Of a stretch of 64,000 nt of DNA, positions 1-7,151 are shown piece after piece; the first letter of the stretch is position 1, and each line of letters opens with the position of its first letter. Both the position numbers and the translations under genes were made by a program. This stretch comes from Bradyrhizobium sp. LTSP849 (GTDB lineage Bacteria > Pseudomonadota > Alphaproteobacteria > Rhizobiales > Xanthobacteraceae): the NCBI RefSeq assembly GCF_000938255.1, contig NZ_JYMR01000055.1:168045-232044 (forward strand). The letters are read 5' to 3'. A model generated the notes under the pieces. The model was not told where the DNA came from. It was given only the letters and a program-made list of their open reading frames with translations, and did no database searches.

Positions 1-36
1 GGAACGGGCGGATTCATTGTTTGGCGGCGCGTTCAT
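1..36 (-). CDS. possible 5' end of a gene running off the left edge
   Basis: On the minus strand an ATG at position 36 is preceded by a purine-rich AAGGGCAGGAT stretch and stays open to the window edge, reading M-N-A-P-P-N-N-E-S-A-R-S. An in-frame upstream ATG at 63 is an alternative start. It would be the next gene downstream of the HutD-like gene. Only about 12 codons are visible, so neither function nor reality can be judged. Positions 64-150 hold nothing else I recognise. Confidence 0.25.
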   Translation of the reverse strand, partial: MNAPPNNESARS

Positions 37-150
37 ATCCTGCCCTTGGGCTGCGGTCTGCATCGGGGAGATATCGTGCTCCGGCGCGGCGGCGTCAACC
101 TAGCCAGTTGCATGGATTGTGCGCATCGCTCTGGCGGGCAGGACCGCCGT

Positions 151-735
151 TCAGCCCAGGATTTGGATAGATCCCAGCACGGCCAGCCCCGAGACGAGCG
201 CGAGCGTCGACGCCCCGGTCAGTTCGACCTTCAACGTGTTTTCGTGCGAAATCGCAAAATCAGCGCCGCCGAGACGGATGCTGCAATCGCCGCGAGCCGC
301 ATAGAGGAGATGCGTGCCGGCGGACAATTGCCGATCACCGGGCTCTCTGAGCGCCAGAAGGTCGATCTCAACTGCGCCGCGCCGTGCCATCAGGTTCACG
401 ACCTCGACCGGGCCGGCCTCGAGCTCAGTCACGATGTCGAGCTCGCCGGTGAAGCGGACGGTCGTGAAGGGCTCGCGCTCGTCGAACTCCAGCCCCGGCG
501 ATTTGAGCACCAGACCGCGCCCGCCAACGACCATCTGCAAGCGGTCGATGCCCTGCATGTAGGAGAAGGCGCCGGGCGCCACGATCGGCGTCGCGGCGAA
601 GCGCCACAGCAGGCTGTCCCAATCCTTCACCGGGCTATCTGCCCGATGCGCGTCCGCGATATCGGTAAAAATTCCGCCGCCGTTCTTCCACGGCGAGCGG
701 GTGTAATCTTCGGATTTCAGCAGCGTGGTTTTCAT
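151..735 (-). CDS. HutD/Ves family protein
   Basis: This 194-aa protein has a HutD/Ves-type beginning: near the N-terminus it reads Y-T-R-S-P-W-K-N-G-G-G, the typical opening of this bicupin family, followed by G-I-D-R-L-Q-M-V-V-G-G-R-G-L around residue 65. Family members accompany histidine utilisation operons and are thought to have a regulatory or small-molecule-binding role, but their biochemistry is poorly defined. I chose the ATG at 735 because the family motif begins right after it; an ATG at 777 would add a tail without similarity. It lies 63 bp downstream of the binding-protein gene on the same strand and is probably co-transcribed. No other hut gene is visible, so a role in histidine breakdown is not supported here. 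Confidence 0.8.
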   Translation of the reverse strand: MKTTLLKSEDYTRSPWKNGGGIFTDIADAHRADSPVKDWDSLLWRFAATPIVAPGAFSYMQGIDRLQMVVGGRGLVLKSPGLEFDEREPFTTVRFTGELDIVTELEAGPVEVVNLMARRGAVEIDLLALREPGDRQLSAGTHLLYAARGDCSIRLGGADFAISHENTLKVELTGASTLALVSGLAVLGSIQILG

Positions 736-798
736 GTTTTGGAGACTGCCCGAAAATGGCATGTCGAGCAACATCACCCGCGCAATAGGCTGCCTCCC

Positions 799-1953
799 TC
801 ACTCGCCCTTCCCGCTCTTCAGCTTCGGCAGCGTCTCGACGATCTTCTGCTTGCCGTCGACGATCTCGGCGAGAAAACTCGCGCGGTCGATGTCGCCGTT
901 CTGGTCCCAGCTTGCTTCCATCAGCATGCCCGGGGCCTTGTCGGGTGTCAGCGTCAGGCCCTTCATCGTTGCGCCAAAGGCCTTGCTGTCGAACTTGCCG
1001 ATCTTTTCGGTGACATATTTGATAAGATAGACCGCGGTGTAGCCCTTGATGCCGTTGTGATCGGGCCGGTACTTGAAGCGTTCGCTGAATTTCTTCGTGA
1101 ACTCCTCGATCGCGGGCACCGGCGCGTCGGCGCTGAGGCCGACATGACCACGCACGCCGTTGGCTGCGGGGCCGGCAAGCTCGACCACCTTCTGGCTGAG
1201 CAGCGTGGTCTCGCCGAACAGCGGCGTCGACAAGCCCTGCCGCTTCGCCTCGATCAGGAAGCGCGCGCTCTCCTCCTCGTTGGTGTAGACGAAGATCGCC
1301 TCCGCCTTGGCGCTTTTCAGCTTGATGACGTCCGAGCCGAAATCGACCTGGCCCTGCTCGGTCGAGATATCGGCCGCAACCTCGATGCTGCGCGCCTTCA
1401 TCTCCTTCACGAAATTATCGCGGCCGCCCTTGCCGAAATCATTGTTGACCCAGACCACCGCGACCGACTTCACGTTGAGGCGGTCGTGCAGATAGTTGGC
1501 GATCTTAGGCATCGAGAATTGCTGGCCGAAGGCGGTGCGGAACACCCAGGGATTGCCCTGCGTGGTGATGTCGGCGGCTTCCGCGCCGACGATCTGCGGG
1601 ATCTCGGCCTGTTGCGTCAGCGCCATGTTGACCTTGACCGAGCCGGAATAGATCGGTCCGAGCACGACATAGGGCTCCCTGTCCAACACCTTCTGCACCT
1701 GCGCGCGCGAGATGCCCGGATTGCTCTGGGTGTCGAGATGCTCGGTCTGGATCTTGCGGCCCAAAATGCCGCCGGCATTGTTGATCTCGTCGACCGCGAG
1801 CGCAACGCCGTCGCGCCAGTTGGTACCGGAGACCGCGCCGGGCCCGGACAGCTCGATGACATCAGGAATATAGACCGTGGTCTGCGCGCTAGCCCCGCCC
1901 GCCGAGAGCGATGCCGCAATGGCGATGCCGAGCGGCCCTGCAAGATGCCTCAT
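799..1953 (-). CDS. branched-chain-type ABC transporter substrate-binding protein
   Basis: This 384-aa periplasmic binding protein belongs to the LivJ/LivK type I fold. The N-terminus is a signal peptide (M-R-H-L-A-G-P-L-G-I-A-I-A-A-S-L ending A-S-A-Q). The mature part shows the family pattern V-Y-I-P-D-V-I-E-L-S-G-P-G-A, A-V-D-E-I-N-N-A-G-G-I-L-G, and the hinge-region Y-I-P-G-like blocks. The ATG at 1953 is favoured because a GGGAGGG site lies just upstream and the signal peptide starts there. It follows the amidohydrolase by 26 bp, so it probably delivers the substrate of that catabolic operon. No permease or ATPase is next to it, so it must share them with another system. Aromatic or hydroaromatic acids are a plausible ligand because of the neighbouring dehydrogenase, but this is inference. 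Confidence 0.87.
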   Translation of the reverse strand: MRHLAGPLGIAIAASLSAGGASAQTTVYIPDVIELSGPGAVSGTNWRDGVALAVDEINNAGGILGRKIQTEHLDTQSNPGISRAQVQKVLDREPYVVLGPIYSGSVKVNMALTQQAEIPQIVGAEAADITTQGNPWVFRTAFGQQFSMPKIANYLHDRLNVKSVAVVWVNNDFGKGGRDNFVKEMKARSIEVAADISTEQGQVDFGSDVIKLKSAKAEAIFVYTNEEESARFLIEAKRQGLSTPLFGETTLLSQKVVELAGPAANGVRGHVGLSADAPVPAIEEFTKKFSERFKYRPDHNGIKGYTAVYLIKYVTEKIGKFDSKAFGATMKGLTLTPDKAPGMLMEASWDQNGDIDRASFLAEIVDGKQKIVETLPKLKSGKGE

Positions 1954-1979
1954 GATGTCCCTCCCGTTTGGCTCTGTTG

Positions 1980-2828
1980 TTATCTTGTTTGATCCGCCGC
2001 GCCGTCGAAGCCGAGCAGTCTTGCCGGCGTTTGCCACAGCAGGCGATGCTGATCGCCGGGGTCCGGAAACAGCTTTGTCAGCACCGCGAGCAGTGGTCCG
2101 TAATCGAGCCGCTCCGCGGCGCGCAGGAACGGATAGTCCGAGCCCCAGACGCAACGGTCGAGCGTGAAAGCATCGACCAGCGCGGCGATGAACGGCCAGA
2201 TATCCTCATAAGGATGCGGCTGCTGCGAGAACTTGTAATAGCCGGAGAGCTTTATGTGCGCATCGCGCTCACGGCCGATCGCGAGCAGGGCCTGGAAGGC
2301 TTTGCCCTTCATCCCCTGCGCGACCGAGGGACGCCCGCAATGGTCGAACACCAGACGCACGTGTGATTTTTCGATGAGCGGCAAGAGCGGGATCAACTGA
2401 TCGTTCTCGACCTGGATTTGCAGGAACAGACCAAGGCTCGTCAGCTTCTCCAGCAGCGGTGCTGCCTTGAGATAATAGTCGGCGCTGTGGAACGGCACGT
2501 TGAAGGCGACGCCGATCACGCCGGCTGCCTTCAGCCGTTCGAGCTCCCCGATGTCGACGTCGTTTTCGACGACGGCAACGCCCTTGAAGCGGCCACCGCC
2601 CTGCTCCAGCGTGTCGAGCAGGATACGGCTATCGCTGCCGTAACCGGTGTTGGTCGCCACCACGAGCGCGTGGCGGACATCAAAGGCGTCGAACACGCGG
2701 ATGAGCTGCGCCGCCGTCGCGATCTCCTGCCCGCTCGGCCGGTATGGCGTATCCTCACCATACGGAAAGCGAACGGGATCGATAGCGTGGATGTGGCAAT
2801 CGATCCTGGGGGACGCCGGCATTGTCAT
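1980..2828 (-). CDS. amidohydrolase family protein (2-pyrone-4,6-dicarboxylate lactonase-like)
   Basis: A 282-aa TIM-barrel metal-dependent hydrolase of the amidohydrolase_2 group. It shows D-C-H-I-H near residue 10 (metal ligands), V-F-D-H-C-G-R-P near residue 160 and W-G-S-D-Y-P-F near residue 230, the signature set of this family. Relatives hydrolyse lactones such as 2-pyrone-4,6-dicarboxylate or decarboxylate aromatic-ring products. The ATG at 2828 has a GGGGAG site about eight bases upstream. It sits between the shikimate-type dehydrogenase (24 bp gap) and the binding protein (26 bp gap), which argues for a catabolic operon for a cyclic carboxylate. The exact lactone or acid cannot be read from the sequence. 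Confidence 0.82.
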   Translation of the reverse strand: MTMPASPRIDCHIHAIDPVRFPYGEDTPYRPSGQEIATAAQLIRVFDAFDVRHALVVATNTGYGSDSRILLDTLEQGGGRFKGVAVVENDVDIGELERLKAAGVIGVAFNVPFHSADYYLKAAPLLEKLTSLGLFLQIQVENDQLIPLLPLIEKSHVRLVFDHCGRPSVAQGMKGKAFQALLAIGRERDAHIKLSGYYKFSQQPHPYEDIWPFIAALVDAFTLDRCVWGSDYPFLRAAERLDYGPLLAVLTKLFPDPGDQHRLLWQTPARLLGFDGAADQTR

Positions 2829-2852
2829 GGCGCAAACTCCCCGGCGTTCGGA

Positions 2853-3695
2853 TCAGAACGTGGCCTCGATGGCCTTGATCAGCTCGGGCGTCACGTCCGG
2901 CATGATACCGAACCAGGCCTTGAAGGCGAGCCGCGCCTGGTTAAGCAGCAGGCCGAGTCCGTTCACGGTGACGCAGCCGCGCGCGCGGGCCTCGGCCAGG
3001 AACGGCGTCTCGAGCGGCGTATAGATGAGATCGGCGGTGAGCGTCGTGGGCTTGAGCCGCGACAAGTCGATCTCCAGCGCGTCCTTGCCGACCATGCCGC
3101 GGTCGGTACAGTTGACGAGAAGCGCGACATCGGCAAGTGCGGCGCTACGGTCGTTCCAAGCAATGGTGCTGACGGCGGCGCCGAACTCCTTCGCGATGGC
3201 CTGCGCCTTCTCAGTGGTGCGGTTGGCGATGCGGATCTCGCGCGCGCCGTTTTCGAGCAACGCCACGACCACCGCACGCGAGGCACCGCCCGCCCCCAAC
3301 AGCAGGATCGGTCCGGCGTCGCCGCGCCAGTCGGCCTTGGCGTCGCGCAGGCTTTGCACAAAGCCGTTACCGTCATTGTTAAAGCCGGAGAGCGTGCCGT
3401 CCGTTTCGACGACGATGGTGTTGACGGCGCCGATGCGCTTTGCGGTCTCGTTGACGCGGGTCAGCAGCGGCATTGCCGCCTGCTTGTGCGGCATGGTGAC
3501 GTTGCAGCCACGGAAGCCAAGCGCGATCAGGCCGTCGAGCGCATCCTCGAGCCGCTCCGGCTTGACCGCGAGCGGCACATAGGCGCCGCGAATGCCGTGC
3601 GCCTTCAGCCAGTAATTATGAATGACAGGCGAGCGCGAATGCGCGACCGGCATTCCGATGACGCCCGCCAGCCCAAATCCATCCGCCTGCGACAT
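2853..3695 (-). CDS. shikimate/quinate dehydrogenase family (AroE-like)
   Basis: A 280-aa NAD(P)-dependent shikimate dehydrogenase family enzyme. The substrate site shows A-H-S-R-S-P near residue 20, the catalytic lysine in M-P-H-K near 65 and the catalytic aspartate in N-N-D-G near 107. The nucleotide-binding loop is G-A-G-G-A-S-R-A near 132 and N-R-T follows. Normal AroE has N-T-D-G and N-A-T-S-x-G-M; here these read N-N-D-G and N-C-T-D-R-G-M, so this may be a specialised paralogue rather than the biosynthetic AroE. The ATG at 3695 is right before the family start. It heads an operon with an amidohydrolase and a solute-binding protein, which fits catabolism of quinate, shikimate or a related acid. 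Two palindromes lie just upstream. Confidence 0.82.
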   Translation of the reverse strand: MSQADGFGLAGVIGMPVAHSRSPVIHNYWLKAHGIRGAYVPLAVKPERLEDALDGLIALGFRGCNVTMPHKQAAMPLLTRVNETAKRIGAVNTIVVETDGTLSGFNNDGNGFVQSLRDAKADWRGDAGPILLLGAGGASRAVVVALLENGAREIRIANRTTEKAQAIAKEFGAAVSTIAWNDRSAALADVALLVNCTDRGMVGKDALEIDLSRLKPTTLTADLIYTPLETPFLAEARARGCVTVNGLGLLLNQARLAFKAWFGIMPDVTPELIKAIEATF

Positions 3696-3732
3696 GCTGC
3701 GATATCCATCCCTGACCACGCCCTTTGGCGTA

Positions 3733-3765
3733 TGACCATTTAATTTGGTCACTTGTCCAAGACAA
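3733..3765. promoter_or_regulatory. two adjacent palindromes upstream of the aroE-like operon
   Basis: TGACCA (3733-3738) and TGGTCA (3746-3751) form an inverted repeat with a 7-base AT-rich spacer. It is followed directly by TTGTC-CAA-GACAA (3753-3765). They lie 38-70 bases upstream of the start codon at 3695, where an operator would sit. The half-sites resemble those of GntR-type repressors, but no regulator gene is next to them, so the assignment is inference. Confidence 0.4.
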
Positions 3766-3851
3766 TTAGAGGGAATGGATAGCGGGTGCAATCTGAATTT
3801 GGGTGCCCAGCAAAGCCGCCAGTCAGTAGCCCGGAGGGTACTTAAATTTCG

Positions 3852-3976
3852 CCGTCGTCCTGGCGAAAGCCAGGACCCATTATCTCGAATGGTTGTGATT
3901 GTGGCGAGCGAGCGGCCACGCCGTCGTCCCACAATTACTGACGGTGGTTATGGGTCCTGGCGTTCGCCAGGACAAT
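3852..3976. repeat. imperfect long palindromic intergenic repeat
   Basis: CGTCCTGGCGAAAGCCAGGA begins at about 3855 and is answered by a reverse complement ending near 3973 (GGGTCCTGGCG..CGCCAGGAC). Each arm is itself a small hairpin. The sequence resembles a dispersed element of Bradyrhizobium intergenic regions that I recall. It fills most of the 350-bp gap between the divergent aroE-like and methyltransferase genes and could fold at DNA or RNA level. Confidence 0.6.
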
Positions 3977-4048
3977 GCTGGGGAAGGACGGCACGCGGCC
4001 TATCCGTGATAGCATACCCCGTCCTGCCCAGATTTCAGCGAGGCAAGC

Positions 4049-4861
4049 ATGTCCGCAACCGACAAGGTCTTCGCCGGCTCGATTCCGAAGCTTTACGACG
4101 AGTATCTCGTCCCGCTGATCTTTTCCGTTTATGCCGACGACATCGCAAGGCGCGTCGCGGCGCTCTCTCCCACGGTGCTACTCGAGACGGCGGCGGGCAC
4201 CGGCGCGGTGACACGCGCTGTTGCGGCTGCGCTGCCGCGCGACGTCCGTTACATTGCAACGGACCTCAACGAGCCGATGCTCGCCGTCGCGGCGCAGCGT
4301 CAGGGCGAGGACGATCGCATCTCATGGCGCCAGGCTGATGCCACCGCCCTGCCCTTCGACGATGCCACGTTCGACGTGGTCTGCTGCCAGTTCGGCGCCA
4401 TGTTCTTTCCGGACCGCATCAAGGGTTACGCGGAGGCGAAGCGGGTGCTGCGGCCGGATGGCGCGTTTGTGTTCAATGTCTGGGACCGCATCGAGGACAA
4501 TGTGTTCGCGCATGACGCGACGATCGCGCTCGGCAAGATGTTTCCCGATGATCCGCCCCGCTTCATGGCGCGGACGCCGCACGGCTATCACGACAAGACC
4601 GCCATCAAGGCCGATCTGGAACAAGCAGGGTTCGGCCACATATCGATCGAAACGCTTTCTGCGGTGAGCCGCGCGCCAACGCCCGACTACGTCGCAATTG
4701 CCTACTGCCAGGGGACGCCGCTGCGGAGCGAGATCGAGGCAAGGGATGCAGGCAAGCTTCAGGCTGCAACTGAGGCCGTCGCCGAGGCGATCCGAATGCG
4801 CCACGGACCCGGACCGGTCGAAGCTGGAATTCAGGCCCTGGTGATCACAGCGCGTCCGTAG
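4049..4861 (+). CDS. class I SAM-dependent methyltransferase
   Basis: A 270-aa Rossmann-fold methyltransferase of the UbiE/Methyltransf_11 type. The SAM-binding motif I reads L-E-T-A-A-G-T-G-A-V-T near residue 50; the acidic motif is A-T-D-L-N-E-P-M near 75, followed by Q-A-D-A-T-A-L-P-F near 100 and a C-C-Q-F-G-A-M-F-F-P motif III. These define a cofactor site but not the acceptor, which may be a small molecule. The ATG at 4049 has GAGGC about seven bases upstream. It is monocistronic: the upstream gene is divergent and the next gene converges and overlaps its 3' end by 17 bases. Nothing in the surroundings indicates the substrate. Confidence 0.8.
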   Translation: MSATDKVFAGSIPKLYDEYLVPLIFSVYADDIARRVAALSPTVLLETAAGTGAVTRAVAAALPRDVRYIATDLNEPMLAVAAQRQGEDDRISWRQADATALPFDDATFDVVCCQFGAMFFPDRIKGYAEAKRVLRPDGAFVFNVWDRIEDNVFAHDATIALGKMFPDDPPRFMARTPHGYHDKTAIKADLEQAGFGHISIETLSAVSRAPTPDYVAIAYCQGTPLRSEIEARDAGKLQAATEAVAEAIRMRHGPGPVEAGIQALVITARP

Positions 4862-5105
4862 TTGGTTTCGGCATTTGATCGGATACTACACCGCGCGGTT
4901 TCTGAACATCGTTGGGCGCCTGCCGCACTGATGCATCGCTCTGTACGAAATGAACTCGCGCCGCTTTGATTGCCTGTTCTCCCAGCACCATTCCCAGCAG
5001 ACCGACCAACGCGATCAATGGAGGGGCTGGCGAGCGAACCTGGACGAGGCCGTAGGCGACGCCGACGGCCGCACCCATCAGCAGGGAGACCATATATCCG
5101 GTCAT
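4845..5105 (-). CDS. XapX-domain (DUF1427) small membrane protein
   Basis: An 86-aa protein starting M-T-G-Y-M-V-S-L-L-M-G-A-A-V-G-V-A-Y-G, with a second hydrophobic segment P-P-L-I-A-L-V-G-L-L-G-M-V-L-G-E near residue 30. This paired pattern, with the conserved S-P-A-P-P motif between, is that of the XapX domain family, whose function is unknown. The C-terminal 35 residues are polar and probably not conserved. The ATG at 5105 gives the family start; further upstream codons would enter the preceding gene. It lies only 10 bp after the oxidoreductase stop and is probably translated from the same message. Its 3' end overlaps the convergent methyltransferase by 17 bases. Confidence 0.75.
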   Translation of the reverse strand: MTGYMVSLLMGAAVGVAYGLVQVRSPAPPLIALVGLLGMVLGEQAIKAARVHFVQSDASVRQAPNDVQKPRGVVSDQMPKPTTDAL

Positions 5106-5115
5106 CGTCACCCTC

Positions 5116-6084
5116 TTATTGCTGGGGCCGGAGCACGACGCGACCTGTCCATCCCGTTGCGACCTTGCGATACGCCTCCTGGGCTTCAGCGAGCCCACAG
5201 GTTTCCGTGATCGGTGCCGCGCGGTAGTCGCCGGCGGCGAACCCCGGTGTCAGCGCATCAAGCACCTGCGCTGACGCCGCAAGATCGCGCTTGAGCGTAT
5301 CCACCCCGAACAATCGGCTTTCGTTGTGGTAGAAATCGGCGAGGTCAAAGCCGACTTCGCGTTGACCGGTCGCGGAGATTTCAACGAGCCTCCCCCGCAG
5401 AGCCAGGCTGTTGACCGCACTGCGGAACATCACGCCACCGACGAGATCGAACACGACATCGGCGCCCTTGCCGCCCGTGGCCGCGCGAATCGCCGCGGGC
5501 AGATCCTTTGGATCGATCAACAGTTTCTCCGCGATGGCGTGGATCGGCGCGTCCTGGTGCGGCGCATGCCTATCGACACCAATCACGCGAGCGCCGAGGC
5601 GCTTGGCGATCTGCGCCGCGGCGCCACCGACGCCTCCGCCGGCACCGATCAGAACCATCGTCTCGTCCGCCTCCAGGCCGGCCGCCTCGATGCCGCACCA
5701 CGCGGCGACGTAGTTGACACCGACAGACGCCGCCTGCTCGAAGCTGAGATTTTCCGGCTTGCGCCTGAGGCTCGCCAGCGGCACTGCAATAAACTCTGCA
5801 TGGGTGCCATCGCGAGTGAAGCCGGTATCGCCGCCAGTGCCCCAGACCGCGGCACCACGCCATTCAACGGGTCCCGTCTCGACCACACCTGCATAATCCC
5901 GACCCGGGATACGCGGCAGCGTCGTCTGGCTCATGGCCCCAGCCACGTTCTTGACATCACTGGGATTGATGGACGCTGCGATGACCCGCACCAGCGCGGC
6001 GTCGTTGCCGACAACCGGCTTTGCGACCTCCGTCAATTTCAGAACCGAGGGATCGCCAAAGGCTTCGAATTGTATTGCACGCAT
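5116..6084 (-). CDS. zinc-type alcohol dehydrogenase / quinone oxidoreductase family
   Basis: A 322-aa medium-chain dehydrogenase/reductase. The N-terminus M-R-A-I-Q-F-E-A-F-G-D-P-S-V-L is typical of quinone oxidoreductases; I-P-G-R-D-Y-A-G-V-V near residue 60 marks the catalytic domain, and G-A-G-G-G-V-G-G-A-A near 145 is the NAD(P)H-binding loop. Cysteine ligands for structural or catalytic zinc are absent, so the enzyme is most likely a zinc-free NADPH:quinone or enone reductase. It is transcribed divergently from a LysR regulator with a palindrome between them, a classic arrangement of a regulator controlling its neighbour. The XapX gene follows 10 bp downstream. The natural substrate cannot be read from the sequence. 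Confidence 0.83.
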   Translation of the reverse strand: MRAIQFEAFGDPSVLKLTEVAKPVVGNDAALVRVIAASINPSDVKNVAGAMSQTTLPRIPGRDYAGVVETGPVEWRGAAVWGTGGDTGFTRDGTHAEFIAVPLASLRRKPENLSFEQAASVGVNYVAAWCGIEAAGLEADETMVLIGAGGGVGGAAAQIAKRLGARVIGVDRHAPHQDAPIHAIAEKLLIDPKDLPAAIRAATGGKGADVVFDLVGGVMFRSAVNSLALRGRLVEISATGQREVGFDLADFYHNESRLFGVDTLKRDLAASAQVLDALTPGFAAGDYRAAPITETCGLAEAQEAYRKVATGWTGRVVLRPQQ

Positions 6085-6157
6085 GATCTAGCTCCTCGCT
6101 TTGATGGCCAGAAAATGTGTGATCACACGCGCGCCGGAAAGTGGTGCGAAAGCATGC

Positions 6158-6182
6158 TATGTTTCCGATAGATGGAAACATA
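6158..6182. promoter_or_regulatory. LysR-type operator candidate
   Basis: TATGTTTCC (6158-6166) and GGAAACATA (6174-6182) form a perfect 9-base inverted repeat around a 7-base spacer. It lies in the divergent promoter region between the oxidoreductase and the LysR gene, 12 bases upstream of the proposed TTG start of the regulator. It fits the dyad bound by LysR proteins (T-N11-A core). Confidence 0.55.
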
Positions 6183-6193
6183 AGGGTATTATC

Positions 6194-7093
6194 TTGACGG
6201 ATAGCATTGGGGATATTGAGCTATTTTGTACGATCGTTGAAGCGCGCGGAATCTCCGCGGGCGCCACGGCGTTGCGTTCCTCGCCTCCGGCGACCAGCCG
6301 CCGTCTGGCCGCGCTGGAAAACCGCCTTGGCGTGCGCCTCGCCGAACGCAACGCGCGACGGTTTCGGCTGACCGAAGAGGGGGCGCTGTTCTACGAGCAC
6401 TGCCGCAGGCTTCTTGCGACGATGCGCGACGTGGAAGCGGAGGTTTCCGCGCGAGGCGCGGCCGCCCGCGGGCTCTTGAAGGTCGGAGCACCGATGGAGC
6501 TTGGCCGACGGCGGATCGCACCATTGCTTGCGGAATTTGCGGCGCGGCATCCGGGGCTCGAAGCCCATCTGGTTCTGTCCGACGCCGGCCTCGAAGTCGG
6601 GCAGGATGGAATTGACGTCGCGCTTCGCGTTGATCGGCCCGACAATCCGGCGGTCATGACGCGCAAGATCGCCTCGACGCGGCGCGTGCTCTGCGCAGCG
6701 CCGTCCTATCTGACGGCGCGCGGCACGCCCAAGAGGCCCGCGGATCTGGCGGATCACGATTGCCTGCGCCTCGCCCGCCGACACCACTTGCACGATCGCT
6801 GGCGCTTTCACACAGAGCACGGTGTGGAGGAGATCGCGGTCGGCGGTCATCTCTCCAGCAGCAGCGGTGACGTGCTGCACGGCTGGGCTCTGGAAGGGCG
6901 CGGCCTTTCGTCAGAGGCCCTTTGGGACGTGGCTGAGGACCTGCAAGCCGGGCGGCTCGTTGCGTGCCTCACCGAATATTCATGCGACGAGATCGAACTA
7001 TTCGCCACGTTTCAGCCCGGCCATCCGGTAGCGCCGCGCGTCCGCCTGTTCGTAGATTTCATGGCGGCCTCCCGTCTAAGCCAGTCGTCGTAG
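6194..7093 (+). CDS. LysR family transcriptional regulator
   Basis: A 299-aa LysR-type regulator: an N-terminal winged helix-turn-helix (I-E-L-F-C-T-I-V-E-A-R-G-I-S, then P-P-A-T-S-R-R-L-A-A-L-E-N-R-L-G-V-R-L) and a LysR substrate-binding domain from about residue 90. Most relatives begin close to the D-I-E-L-F motif, so I chose the TTG at 6194 with AAGGG upstream; an ATG at 6101 would add 31 residues that run across the palindrome. It is divergent from the quinone-oxidoreductase-like gene, its probable target. The family commonly represses its own gene and activates the divergent one upon ligand binding; the ligand is unknown. Its 3' end converges on the L,D-transpeptidase gene. Confidence 0.83.
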   Translation: MTDSIGDIELFCTIVEARGISAGATALRSSPPATSRRLAALENRLGVRLAERNARRFRLTEEGALFYEHCRRLLATMRDVEAEVSARGAAARGLLKVGAPMELGRRRIAPLLAEFAARHPGLEAHLVLSDAGLEVGQDGIDVALRVDRPDNPAVMTRKIASTRRVLCAAPSYLTARGTPKRPADLADHDCLRLARRHHLHDRWRFHTEHGVEEIAVGGHLSSSSGDVLHGWALEGRGLSSEALWDVAEDLQAGRLVACLTEYSCDEIELFATFQPGHPVAPRVRLFVDFMAASRLSQSS

Positions 7094-7151
7094 CCGCGCG
7101 GCTTCTGCGATCGATCGGCTGAACTGCGAGGCCAACGATGCGGCCCGCGTC

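Noticed and set aside
46..1992. 648-codon open frame on the plus strand
   Set aside because: It runs antisense to the HutD and binding-protein genes, which have clear family motifs and a signal peptide. The antisense product is Arg/His/Asp-rich and shows no family; such frames are common in high-GC genomes.
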